Source: B13-G4 sp030606805
Lineage (GTDB): Bacteria > Desulfobacterota > Desulfobacteria > Desulfobacterales > ETH-SRB1
Length of the DNA: 26,376 nt
Assembly (NCBI GenBank): GCA_030606805.1
Contig: JAUWFS010000018.1
Location: 1-26,376 of the forward strand
Direction of reading: 5' to 3'
The translations under genes were made by a program, and so were the position numbers. The number at the start of each line of letters is the position of its first letter. Position 1 is the stretch's first letter. The notes under the pieces were generated by a model. The model did no database searches. It was not told the origin of the DNA and was given only the letters and a program-made list of their open reading frames with translations. This document shows positions 1 to 7,831 of this stretch, piece by piece.

Positions 1-105
1 AAATTCCAGTCGCTCAGCCGGAACACTCCTTTCAATGGCTGGGATATAAAAGGTAAAGCAGTTTTAACCATGGTCGGAGGAAAGATTTTATTTGATGTCA
101 AATAA
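1..105 (+). CDS. pyrC: Dihydroorotase, C-terminal fragment (5' end outside window)
   Basis: Frame 1 is open from the first base to a TAA at 103-105 and encodes 34 residues. They contain the pattern NTPFNGWDIKGK followed by LTMVGGKILFD. This matches the conserved C-terminal tail of dihydroorotase (NTPF-x-GW-x-x-KG ... T-x-V-x-GK-I-x-F), the zinc enzyme that closes the ring in the third step of pyrimidine synthesis. The stop overlaps the start of the downstream sigma-54 regulator by 11 to 14 nt, so the two are probably translated from one mRNA. The catalytic part is outside the window, so the call rests on the tail alone. Confidence 0.72.
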   Translation, partial: KFQSLSRNTPFNGWDIKGKAVLTMVGGKILFDVK

Positions 106-1489
106 ATCCCAACAAATACTGGTTATCGATGATGAGCTTAGCATGCGCAAATTTCTTGAAGTACTGTTAAGCAGAGAAGGCTATAAGGTTTCCTGCGCTG
201 AAAACGGGAAAACAGCTATCTCGATGATCAATAAAAAACACTTTGACCTTTTGCTTTGCGATATAAAGTTAGGCGATATAAGTGGACTCTATGTATTAAG
301 AGCAGCAAAAAAACAGAATCAAAATACTGTGGTAATTATGATTTCCGCCTATGCATCTGCGGAAACCGCAGTTGAAGCCATGAATGATGGTGCTTATGAC
401 TATGTCCCCAAGCCATTTGACAATGAAGAGCTTAAACAAACCATAAAAAACTCTCTTGATATTAAAACAATAGAACATGAAAAAGAAATTATTGACAGCG
501 AGCTGAAAAAAAATCTCCACTTTGGCATGATAGTCGGCAACAGCCCACGTATGCTGCATGTCTATGATATGGTAAGGCAGGTTGCTAAAACCAAGACAAA
601 TATTCTTATTTCAGGTGAAAGCGGGACAGGTAAGGAATTAATTGCCCGTGCCATACATGAGCAAAGCAGCCGCCGTGATGGACACTTTGTTGCTATAAAC
701 TGTGGAGGTATTCCTGAAACTTTAATGGAAAGCGAGCTTTTTGGTCATAAGAAAGGCTCTTTTACAGGTGCAACTCATGATAAAAAAGGGCTTTTTAAGA
801 TTGCTGACAAAGGCACTATTTTCCTGGATGAAATTGGGGAATTCAGTCTTCCTATCCAAGTTAAGCTGCTCAGAGTTATTCAGGAAAGGGTATTCAAAGA
901 AGTTGGTGGAAACGAGGATGTATCAGTAGATATAAGAATTATTTCAGCTACCAACAAGAGACTCGAGGACGAAGTTGTTGCCGGAAATTTCAGAGAAGAC
1001 CTGTTCTATCGCCTTAATGTAATAGAAATTAAGATGCCGCCGCTCCGGGAAAGAAAAAACGACATTCGCGCCCTTGCCCAGCATTTTCTTGAAAAATATT
1101 CAAAAGAAATGGACAAGAAAATCACCAAGGTATCTTCATATGCTATTGACTTATTACAGAAATATAACTTCCCTGGAAATATTCGCGAGCTTGAAAACCT
1201 GCTGGAACGAAGCGTAGCTCTCTCAAATACAAATATTATTCTGCCTGAAAGTCTTGTCATTTCCATTCATAAACGCAGATGGATTGAAGGAATAAAGGAT
1301 AAGCGTTTTGATCTTGATGAAGTTTCAAGGGGTGTTTCTCTTGATGCCATCCTTGAAAAAATTGAGAGAGCCTATATTGAAAAAGCTCTTGATTGCAGCG
1401 ATGGCAACAAAAACAAAGCAGCAAGTTTGCTTGGCATTAACCTGCGGTCTTTAAGATACCGCTTTGAAAAGCTTGGAATTGAAAAGTAA
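92..1489 (+). CDS. Sigma-54-dependent response regulator, NtrC/PilR type (first copy)
   Basis: Encodes 465 residues with the full three-domain plan. The receiver domain spans about 8-125, with acidic pocket D13-D14, phospho-acceptor D57, switch residue S85 and K107. The AAA+ domain spans about 147-385, with Walker A GESGTGKE at 175-182 and Walker B IFLDE at 243-247. A Fis-type helix-turn-helix lies at about 438-465 (NKNKAASLLGINLRSLRYRF). The sigma-54 contact loop at 222-227 reads GSFTGA instead of GAFTGA. The start is TTG at 92 or ATG at 95. A GGAGG at 76-80, inside the end of pyrC, serves either. The histidine kinase follows 83 nt downstream and is the likely partner. Best family match is PilR/NtrC; target genes are unknown. 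Confidence 0.93.
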   Translation: MMSNKSQQILVIDDELSMRKFLEVLLSREGYKVSCAENGKTAISMINKKHFDLLLCDIKLGDISGLYVLRAAKKQNQNTVVIMISAYASAETAVEAMNDGAYDYVPKPFDNEELKQTIKNSLDIKTIEHEKEIIDSELKKNLHFGMIVGNSPRMLHVYDMVRQVAKTKTNILISGESGTGKELIARAIHEQSSRRDGHFVAINCGGIPETLMESELFGHKKGSFTGATHDKKGLFKIADKGTIFLDEIGEFSLPIQVKLLRVIQERVFKEVGGNEDVSVDIRIISATNKRLEDEVVAGNFREDLFYRLNVIEIKMPPLRERKNDIRALAQHFLEKYSKEMDKKITKVSSYAIDLLQKYNFPGNIRELENLLERSVALSNTNIILPESLVISIHKRRWIEGIKDKRFDLDEVSRGVSLDAILEKIERAYIEKALDCSDGNKNKAASLLGINLRSLRYRFEKLGIEK

Positions 1490-1572
1490 AAAACACACAC
1501 CTAAATTCCCATCTTGAGAGGAGTGAACACAAATTAGCAACCATTTTCCCATGGCAGTCTGGGAGGTCGTAT

Positions 1573-3198
1573 TTGAAAGATAATTCTCTGGGAAAAAGAC
1601 TTCGATGGTTGATGTTTTTCAGGGTTATAATTGTAACCTTCCTGCTATGCATTACAATATTTATCGGTATTAAAGAAACAGAACCATCCCTGCAGGCAGC
1701 ACTCGTACCAGCATATTCCATCATAGCATTAGCCTATCTTCTTTCTTTTGCCTACATTTTCATTTCAAAGATCATCAAAAACATCAGGCTGAACATATAC
1801 ATACAAAGCCTTTCAGATCTTTCACTGATAACCGGGCTTGTATGTGCAACCGGCGGAATTGAAAGTATCTATTCCGTCTTTTATCCTTTGGTTATAATCT
1901 ATTCAGTTCTCTTTCTGGCAGGCAGAGGAGGGTTAATTTCAGCTTCAGTCAGCAGCTTATTTTACGGGCTGCTGCTTGATCTGGAATACTATGGTCTTAT
2001 TCAACCAATATACACATGGGATTATGATTACAACTATGAAGCGGGTTATGTCTTTTCGAGAATTTTTATCCATATCATATCTTTCTATATTATTGCATTG
2101 CTGGCAAGTTTTGCCGTCAAACAGGAAAAGAGGGCCAGGGTCCTCCTGGAAAAAAAGGAAAGTGCATTTGACCAACTCGACCTGCTGCACAAAAGCATAA
2201 TCGAGTCTGTAGATAGTGGGATATTAACAATCGATCTCCATGGCAATATAAAATCCTTTAACAAAGGAGCTGAAAAGATTACCGGTTTTTTGCGTTCTGA
2301 AATTATAAATAAAAAGCTCGATGATGTTTTCCCTGTTCTTTCAAGTGTGCTGAATAAAGAGAACCAGTGGAAACAGGGAAGCAGATTTGAAGTTGCAGAT
2401 TCAGGAAATCTGCTGGGTTGTTCTGTTTCCCCCCTTGTTGACAGCAATAGAAAAAAAGTCGGTAATACTCTGATCTTTCGGGATTTGACGGTTATTAAAG
2501 AAATGGAACAAAAAATTGAAAGAAACAAAAGACTTGCCTTTATTGGTGAAATGGCGGCGGGTCTCGCCCATGAAATAAGAAATCCTCTTGCATCAATCAG
2601 CGGTCCGATCCAGATGTTGAGCAAAGATCTTAGACTGGACGAAACAGATAGAAAGCTCATGCAGATCATTCTGAGAGGAAAGGATAGGCTTGACGGCTTT
2701 GTTAAAGACTTCCTTCTTCTGGCGCGGCCGAAACAGTCTGAACGGATGAATATTAATATTGAAGTCATTATAGATGATCTACTCGAATCTCTTCGCTTTA
2801 GTCCTGAATGGCGTGAAGATATCGAAATAATCAAAAACTTGTGCAATCAGACCAGTATATATGGAAACAAGGCAGAGATAAGACAGGTGATCTGGAACCT
2901 GATTTTAAACGCTGTCCAGGCGATGCCCGAGGGAGGCAGATTGAAAATAGAAACCAGGCAGGTGTTTAATGATAAGAAAAAATATCTTGAGATACTGATA
3001 AGCGATAACGGCTGTGGAATCGAAGAAAAAAATCAAGACAAAGTGTTTGAACCTTTTTACACAACAAACAAGAATGGCACAGGCCTAGGGCTGGCAATTG
3101 TAAACAGGATTGTGGAAAATCACATGGGAAAAATCAGAATCAAAAGCAAACCAGGAAAAGGCACGGATTGTATAGTATTGCTGCCGATAAAACCGTAG
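1573..3198 (+). CDS. PilS-like membrane sensor histidine kinase
   Basis: Encodes 541 residues. About six hydrophobic segments fill residues 12-182, as in PilS, with very little periplasmic sequence. A PAS domain follows at about 205-310 (SIIESVDSGILTID). The HisKA H-box has H333 in GLAHEIRNPLASISG. The HATPase_c domain has an N-box with N446 (NLILNAVQAMP), G1 box DNGCGI at 478-483, and GTGLGLAIV at 502-510. All catalytic boxes are intact. The start is TTG at 1573 with GGGAGG at 1561-1566, seven bases upstream. It lies between two sigma-54 regulators in the same direction and probably phosphorylates one or both. The intramembrane layout suggests sensing of a membrane or lipid-soluble cue; the ligand is unknown. 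Confidence 0.92.
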   Translation: MKDNSLGKRLRWLMFFRVIIVTFLLCITIFIGIKETEPSLQAALVPAYSIIALAYLLSFAYIFISKIIKNIRLNIYIQSLSDLSLITGLVCATGGIESIYSVFYPLVIIYSVLFLAGRGGLISASVSSLFYGLLLDLEYYGLIQPIYTWDYDYNYEAGYVFSRIFIHIISFYIIALLASFAVKQEKRARVLLEKKESAFDQLDLLHKSIIESVDSGILTIDLHGNIKSFNKGAEKITGFLRSEIINKKLDDVFPVLSSVLNKENQWKQGSRFEVADSGNLLGCSVSPLVDSNRKKVGNTLIFRDLTVIKEMEQKIERNKRLAFIGEMAAGLAHEIRNPLASISGPIQMLSKDLRLDETDRKLMQIILRGKDRLDGFVKDFLLLARPKQSERMNINIEVIIDDLLESLRFSPEWREDIEIIKNLCNQTSIYGNKAEIRQVIWNLILNAVQAMPEGGRLKIETRQVFNDKKKYLEILISDNGCGIEEKNQDKVFEPFYTTNKNGTGLGLAIVNRIVENHMGKIRIKSKPGKGTDCIVLLPIKP

Positions 3199-3260
3199 GG
3201 ACGAGGTTTATCCCCATAAATGCTGGCTTAAGCTGTGAGATATTATTTGGGATGTATTTA

Positions 3261-3415
3261 GGTAACCGTTTACGGTTAACAGTTTACAGTTACCGGTTGA
3301 TCAAAACATAAAAGCAAGAGGCACAGTTGTAAGAACTCAAGTTTATATTTCATGTAAGGTTAAGGTGTTTTCCGAAAAAAAAACCGTGAACCGTGAACCG
3401 TGAACCGCGAACCGT
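3261..3415. repeat. Two opposed heptad-repeat blocks between kinase and second regulator
   Basis: Block one (3269-3296) reads as four degenerate 7-mers: TTTACGG, TTAACAG, TTTACAG, TTACCGG. Block two (3384-3411) reads as CCGTGAA three times, then CCGCGAA. The complement of CCGTGAA is TTCACGG, so the blocks are the same heptad in opposite orientation, about 88 nt apart, and could fold back on each other in RNA. Block one also has smaller inverted repeats (AACCGT-TT-ACGGTT; GGTAAC at 3261-3266 with GTTACC at 3289-3294). The second regulator starts 19 nt after block two. Confidence 0.8.
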
Positions 3416-3433
3416 TTAATACAGGAGTAATGA

Positions 3434-4798
3434 ATGGCGAAAATTCTCGTTGTTGATGATGATCAGGGTATGAGAGAATTTCTTGAGATTCTGCTTGTCA
3501 GAGAAGGATATGAGGTTATATCTGCTTCCGGAGGTAAAGAGGCGTTAGATCTCTGCAAAAAGCATAAATTCGACATAGCCATTACTGATCTGATGATGCC
3601 CAAAATCAATGGAATCGATGTCTTGAAAAGTATCAAGGAGGTTTCACCGAAAACCCTGGTCATATTAATTACAGGTTACGCTTCCGGGGAGACAGCGATT
3701 GCCGCAATGAAAGAGGGGGCATACGACTATCTTGAAAAAAATTTTGACCTTGAGGACCTAAAGGCTGTGATAAAGGATGCGCTCAGCAAGAAGGGTGTCA
3801 AAGAGGAAGATGCTGTTTTCATGAAGGACGTAGAGGATGCTCTTTGCTTTGGAAATATGATCGGAAAAAGCAAGGGGATGTTAAAGGTCTATTCACTTGT
3901 TAGAAAAGTGGCGAATACTGCTGCCAACATTCTTATTACTGGTGAAAGCGGCACAGGTAAAGAGCTTGTTGCCGGGGCCATCCATGAAAACAGTTCCAGA
4001 AAAGATAAACCATTTGTCATTATAAACTGCGGCGGCATACCGGAAAACCTCCTGGAAAGTGAATTGTTCGGTTATATGAAGGGGGCATTCAGCGGAGCCC
4101 ATGTGGATAAACCCGGCCTTTTTGAGGTCGCGCACATGGGAACGATCTTTCTTGACGAGATCGGTGAGTTGCCCCAGTTTCTTCAGGTCAAACTCCTCAG
4201 GGTAGTTCAGGAAAAAACCTTTAGAAGAATAGGTGGTACAGAAAATATCAAGGTAGATGTAAGGATCATATCCGCCACAAATCAGGATCTGGAGCAAAAA
4301 GTTAAAAATAGCGATTTCAGAGAAGATCTCTATTACAGGCTCAACGTAATTCCTGTAAAGATTCCGCCTTTAAGGGAAAGAAATGAAGACATTCCCCTGC
4401 TGGCAAGATACTTTATAGAAAAGTATTCGAAAGAATTTGGAAAGGAAATCAAGAAGATATCTCCTTATGCCCTCAGGCTTCTTATGGAGTACCCTTTTTT
4501 CGGAAATGTAAGGGAGCTGGAAAATATCATTGAAAGAAGTGTTGCCCTCGAAACAACGAATATAATTTTACCGGAAAACCTCATTATGCCTGGAACAGGT
4601 GAGATAGATGAAAATACTGTTTTAAGCGCCGGCATTCCTGAAAAAGGCATAAATCTGAATGAGGAGCTGGCAAGGGTAGAGAAGCTTTTGATAAAAAAAG
4701 CTCTTCAAAAGGCAAATGGTTCAAAAACAAAGGCTGCTAAATATCTCAACATAAGCTTTGATTCACTGCGCTACAGACTGGAAAAACCGGATATTTAA
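3434..4798 (+). CDS. Sigma-54-dependent response regulator, NtrC/PilR type (second copy)
   Basis: Encodes 454 residues and is a clear paralogue of the regulator upstream of the kinase. The receiver domain has D8-D9-D10, phospho-acceptor D52, T80 and K102. The AAA+ domain has Walker A GESGTGKE at 170-177 and Walker B IFLDEIGE. A Fis-type helix-turn-helix closes the protein (NGSKTKAAKYLNISFDSLRY). Two departures stand out: the invariant Lys-Pro of receivers is Lys-Asn (K102-N103), and the sigma-54 loop reads GAFSGA at 217-222. Both are positions that influence signalling or sigma-54 contact, but Ser for Thr is conservative. The ATG start has AGGAG at 3423-3427, six bases upstream. The heptad repeats separate it from the kinase gene, so it may or may not be in the same transcript. 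Confidence 0.93.
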   Translation: MAKILVVDDDQGMREFLEILLVREGYEVISASGGKEALDLCKKHKFDIAITDLMMPKINGIDVLKSIKEVSPKTLVILITGYASGETAIAAMKEGAYDYLEKNFDLEDLKAVIKDALSKKGVKEEDAVFMKDVEDALCFGNMIGKSKGMLKVYSLVRKVANTAANILITGESGTGKELVAGAIHENSSRKDKPFVIINCGGIPENLLESELFGYMKGAFSGAHVDKPGLFEVAHMGTIFLDEIGELPQFLQVKLLRVVQEKTFRRIGGTENIKVDVRIISATNQDLEQKVKNSDFREDLYYRLNVIPVKIPPLRERNEDIPLLARYFIEKYSKEFGKEIKKISPYALRLLMEYPFFGNVRELENIIERSVALETTNIILPENLIMPGTGEIDENTVLSAGIPEKGINLNEELARVEKLLIKKALQKANGSKTKAAKYLNISFDSLRYRLEKPDI

Positions 4799-4875
4799 GC
4801 GCTATCAATGAAAGTTTAATGGATACATGATATTTTACTGTCAAAGATCAGTTTGAATGCATTATATCAGCGTTT

Positions 4876-5343
4876 TTACTCAACCACCCAGACCGTACAG
4901 TTCCGCGCATAGTTAACGATCTTGCTGGAGACACTGCCAAAGAGGAATTCCTCGCTTCGTGAAAGCCCTTGTCTTCCAACTACTACGGTGCTGTATTCTG
5001 TCTCATCTCTTTCTTCCAGAATACATTGTGCCATGGATGGACAGTAGCGCAAGGTAGAGCGAACCGAAACCGCACTCTGATCAAAACCATTCTGTATCAA
5101 TATCTGACTATAGTCCTCCAGCATTTTATCAACCTTCTTTTTATACTGGCCGAGCCATTTCTCCTTTTCATCGGTTGTAGGAAAGTAATCTTCTTCCGGT
5201 TCATTAATTACATGCAGAATAGTAACCCTGAAGCCCTCTGCGCCTTCCAGAAGTTGAGCCACATATAAAACTGCACGACGGGCGTTCTCTGACTCATCAA
5301 CTGCAATAAGAATGTTCTTATTAAAAACAAGCTCTTTATTCAT
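4876..5343 (-). CDS. Universal stress protein, UspA family (ATP-binding type)
   Basis: Encodes 155 residues from the ATG at 5343. A longer reading from TTG at 5361 is unlikely, because AAGGAGG (5351-5357) is the ribosome-binding site for this ATG and would otherwise be coding. The fold opens with NILIAVDESENARRAVLYV, the first strand and Asp of the Usp fold. It ends with the ATP-binding pattern G-2x-G-9x-G-S at residues 123-137 (GRQGLSRSEEFLFGS) and a final hydrophobic strand (TVWVVE). The gene is 41 nt downstream of an atypical protein kinase on the same strand, which suggests a two-gene stress-response unit. It converges with the second sigma-54 regulator across a 77-nt gap in which no clear terminator was seen. 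Confidence 0.9.
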   Translation of the reverse strand: MNKELVFNKNILIAVDESENARRAVLYVAQLLEGAEGFRVTILHVINEPEEDYFPTTDEKEKWLGQYKKKVDKMLEDYSQILIQNGFDQSAVSVRSTLRYCPSMAQCILEERDETEYSTVVVGRQGLSRSEEFLFGSVSSKIVNYARNCTVWVVE

Positions 5344-5384
5344 GTTTTTTCCTCCTTGCAAGTTTTTGGCAATGTATTATTAAC

Positions 5385-6353
5385 CTAAATTGACCTCGTG
5401 AACTCTTCCAAATCTTCCAGCATCTGGCTGGTGTTATCATAAAACCAGTTGGCGCCAGTTGAAAAATGCATGAGTACCCTGTTAAGAGTTTCAGGTATAT
5501 ATGGATAAACCTTTTTTAAATTTGCCACACGATTGTGAAAAACAATATTAACATCATCATCTGTCAGTGAACTTAAAGCAGGATGGTTTTGTTTCTTAAG
5601 GTCAGTCATCATTACGTCGCCCATTCCTGTCAGAAATATCAAAATATTACCCAGACCAAAGAGATCATAACCATATATATTCTCTCTTTGCCGGTAATTA
5701 TAGTCAAAATCTATCCAGCGAAAATCTTTGCTGTGCCTGTCAATTAAAATATGATCTCTACGAATATCACCGTGTTTCTCACCATTTTCATGTAGAAATT
5801 TAATAGCTTTAATGCACTCAATATATTTACTTAAAATGCCGGGGAACTGCTCATAAAAATAAGCCTGGTGATCAGGATTTAAATTTTGCACATAATCATG
5901 GAGCGGTTTTCCATTAACTATGTCTAATACTCTAACAATATTTCCCTTTTCATCCGCTACTGCATATCCATGCATGAAATTTTTATGATCAGCCACCAGC
6001 TTTAAAATGCGCGCTTCTTTTCTGGGGCTCCTAAAGCACTCAAAATCAATACCCGCGATATTAGCCATAAACTTTTCATGAAAAACAAGCTTTAAGATCT
6101 TCCTGCTCCCATCAGTCAAGTCAATAGATCGCTTCACCCAAAATTTTTCCTCATCATCTAGCCCGAAACGTCCTTCCTTTGCATTATGCAAAATCAGGAA
6201 TGGCCTTTCATCAAGAACTGCCACACTCCCATATTCAACACGAAAAAAATCTGATGTGTCTGTATAAATTTTAAACCGATAATTCTCCGGGCGAGGAGAT
6301 GTCCAGCGCGCAATCATTTGATGAAGAGTCTCTTGTGATATAGATTTTTTCAT
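5385..6353 (-). CDS. Atypical protein-kinase-like protein
   Basis: Encodes 322 residues. The C-terminal two thirds follow the kinase fold. A candidate ATP-anchoring Lys is K88 (KILKLVF) and the matching helix-C Glu is E113 (RKEARIL). The catalytic loop is HGDIRRDHILID with D196. The metal-binding triad is D215-F216-D217, so DFG reads DFD. The Asn normally five residues after the catalytic Asp is His (H201). The HGD form resembles aminoglycoside/choline kinase-like and Rio-like families more than classical HRD kinases. The first 100 residues are of unknown role. The ATG has GAGGT a few bases upstream. It is the first gene of a pair with the UspA protein. Kinase fold is well supported; substrate and activity are not known. 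Confidence 0.78.
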   Translation of the reverse strand: MKKSISQETLHQMIARWTSPRPENYRFKIYTDTSDFFRVEYGSVAVLDERPFLILHNAKEGRFGLDDEEKFWVKRSIDLTDGSRKILKLVFHEKFMANIAGIDFECFRSPRKEARILKLVADHKNFMHGYAVADEKGNIVRVLDIVNGKPLHDYVQNLNPDHQAYFYEQFPGILSKYIECIKAIKFLHENGEKHGDIRRDHILIDRHSKDFRWIDFDYNYRQRENIYGYDLFGLGNILIFLTGMGDVMMTDLKKQNHPALSSLTDDDVNIVFHNRVANLKKVYPYIPETLNRVLMHFSTGANWFYDNTSQMLEDLEEFTRSI

Positions 6354-6582
6354 AAATACCTCTGTCTGAGTGCTTTGATTCGTAAATATGGTGACGTAAA
6401 TAATATATAAGAGTCTATCCCTGATGGGTTGAAGACTTATAAGTGCCTAAAGGGAATCAAAAATATTGTTCTTTCTCTTTTTGTCTTTTTGATACTATTG
6501 AGTATATTTATTCTCCTCGGAATGGTAAAACCTTTTAGAATCGCTCGGGCATAGCCCAAGCATTAATTAAAAACGATTAAAC

Positions 6583-6611
6583 TTGACATAATTTCATATA
6601 ATGCTCATATT
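6583..6611 (+). promoter_or_regulatory. Possible sigma-70 type promoter upstream of fxsA
   Basis: A perfect TTGACA at 6583-6588 is followed after 17 bases by CATATT at 6606-6611. It faces fxsA but is 188 nt from the start codon, and the repeat element lies in between. The -10 match is poor, so this is tentative. Confidence 0.25.
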
Positions 6612-6621
6612 TTTAAAAATG

Positions 6622-6735
6622 GTAGCCGTTCACGAGACATCGAAATTGTAAATTTGGCCTTCATGCTTTTGTACTGTTCTTCGCAATTTCTAATTTCTAA
6701 TTTCTAATTTCAAGTTTCAAGCCGTTCACGGCTAC
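6622..6735 (-). repeat. Palindromic intergenic repeat, family 1, copy A (MITE-like)
   Basis: A 114-bp element with imperfect terminal inverted repeats: GTAGCCGTTCACG at 6622-6634, and GTAGCCGTGAACG read inward from 6735 (11 of 13 match). Read on the minus strand it has, in order, CGGCTTGAAACTTGAAATT, several 7-mers GAAATTA, and the core GAAGAACAGTACAAAA. Two further copies lie at 16277-16362 and 19002-19138. No coding capacity. Confidence 0.85.
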
Positions 6736-6798
6736 GTTATATTAACTAAATTGAGCGATTTCTTACAACGCTCTCATTTTAAAAGGATTTAGCATACT

Positions 6799-7197
6799 AT
6801 GATGCTCAAACTTTTTCTTGCATTCACAATTATACCTGTTGCTGAAATATACCTGCTGATAAAAATCGGCTATTCAATAGGGGCACTTAACACGGTATTG
6901 GTCGTAATCATAACTGCTTTTGCAGGAGCAACCCTTGCCCGAGTACAGGGTCTGCAAACCATGCTGCGCATCAAAGCCAGCCTTCAGCAGGGAATAGCGC
7001 CGACCGAAGATCTGATTGACGCGTTTATAATATTTTTAGCTGGAATTGTTCTTTTAACACCCGGGTTCATCACCGACATTGCAGGACTGCTGCTGCTTAT
7101 TCCGGTAACCAGATATCACTTTAAACGATATTTAAGATCTAAATTCGATCAGTGGATCAAAAACCAGACTATACACATCAGACGCTTTCCTGAATAA
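6799..7197 (+). CDS. fxsA: FxsA family membrane protein
   Basis: Encodes 132 residues, a typical FxsA length. The start MLKLFLAFTIIPVAEIYLL matches the conserved FxsA opening (a polar Glu inside the first hydrophobic segment). The next segments include LNTVLVVIITAFAGATLAR and the signature stretch GIVLLTPGFITDIAGLLLL before a basic cytoplasmic tail. The E. coli member, when overexpressed, relieves exclusion of phage T7 by F plasmid; the native role is unknown. Two adjacent ATG codons (6799 and 6802) could start translation, with AAAGG at 6783-6787 upstream. It converges with marC, leaving only 13 nt between the stop codons. Confidence 0.9.
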   Translation: MMLKLFLAFTIIPVAEIYLLIKIGYSIGALNTVLVVIITAFAGATLARVQGLQTMLRIKASLQQGIAPTEDLIDAFIIFLAGIVLLTPGFITDIAGLLLLIPVTRYHFKRYLRSKFDQWIKNQTIHIRRFPE

Positions 7198-7210
7198 CAT
7201 TTCTAAAGTC

Positions 7211-7831
7211 TCAACGAAGTTGTTGAAATCCGCTAACCATAAACTGCACAGCAAGAACTGCGAGCAAAAGCCCCATGAGGCGCATAACTACTCGAATACC
7301 TCCGACGCCCAGCATTTTCTGAATCCATTCTCCGAAATAAAACACAAAATAAATAACAAGGCAGGCTGTAATAATTGCTATAAACAATAAGGCGTTGCTG
7401 ACGGAATTCTCTGGATTCTGCTGCCAGACCAGAACAGCCGTGATTGCGCCAGGACCTGCAAGCATAGGTGTCGCAAGCGGCACCATGGCTACATTATACT
7501 TTTCAATGCCTTCCTGTTTTTCCTTCTGGGTCGTCTTAATTCCGCTTGGAATCAAATAAAGCATCTGCAGGGCATAAATAAAAAAGATCAAACCTCCTGC
7601 GATCTGAAAGGCTGGAAGGCCAATCTTGAAAAAGCTCAATACAAAATCGCCGGTAAGACTGAAAAAAATTAAAATAAGACAGGCGGCCAATAAAGCAACG
7701 CCGGCCATTTTCCGTTTTTCATTGAGGGTGTTCTGCTCCGTGAAAAGAAGAAAAAATGGAAGATTGCCCAGAGGATCCATTATTATGACGAGTGGTATCA
7801 GAATTGTTATAAGTTGCTGGAGTGTTTCCAT
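7211..7831 (-). CDS. MarC family integral membrane protein
   Basis: Encodes 206 residues, the usual length for the MarC/YchE family. About six hydrophobic segments are visible. Family signatures are MDPLGNLPFFLLFTE near residues 19-33, a central ATPMLAGPGAITAVLV in the fourth segment, and GGIRVVMRLMGLLLAVLAVQ near the C terminus. Family members are multipass inner-membrane proteins of unsettled function; the early link to multiple antibiotic resistance was not upheld. The ATG at 7831 lies just downstream of an A-rich leader, with short inverted repeats at about 7868-7886. It has no obvious functional link to fxsA beyond the convergent arrangement. Confidence 0.92.
   Translation of the reverse strand: METLQQLITILIPLVIIMDPLGNLPFFLLFTEQNTLNEKRKMAGVALLAACLILIFFSLTGDFVLSFFKIGLPAFQIAGGLIFFIYALQMLYLIPSGIKTTQKEKQEGIEKYNVAMVPLATPMLAGPGAITAVLVWQQNPENSVSNALLFIAIITACLVIYFVFYFGEWIQKMLGVGGIRVVMRLMGLLLAVLAVQFMVSGFQQLR

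Larger units (their letters stand above)
6354..6798. other. Intergenic region between divergent kinase and fxsA genes
   Basis: No credible coding sequence in these 445 bases. They hold a small inverted repeat at 6543-6561 (GCTCGGGC and GCCCAAGC around ATA, no T-run), a weak promoter-like pair at 6583-6611, the palindromic repeat copy at 6622-6735, and a 20-mer at 6742-6761 (TTAACTAAATTGAGCGATTT) that recurs with 18 of 20 bases at 7856-7875. Confidence 0.6.

Noticed and set aside
2085..2846. 253-residue minus-strand ORF inside the histidine kinase gene
   Set aside because: Serine- and arginine-rich antisense shadow of a well-supported coding frame.
6543..6561. GC-rich hairpin considered as a terminator
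   Set aside because: No T-run on either side; left as an unexplained inverted repeat.
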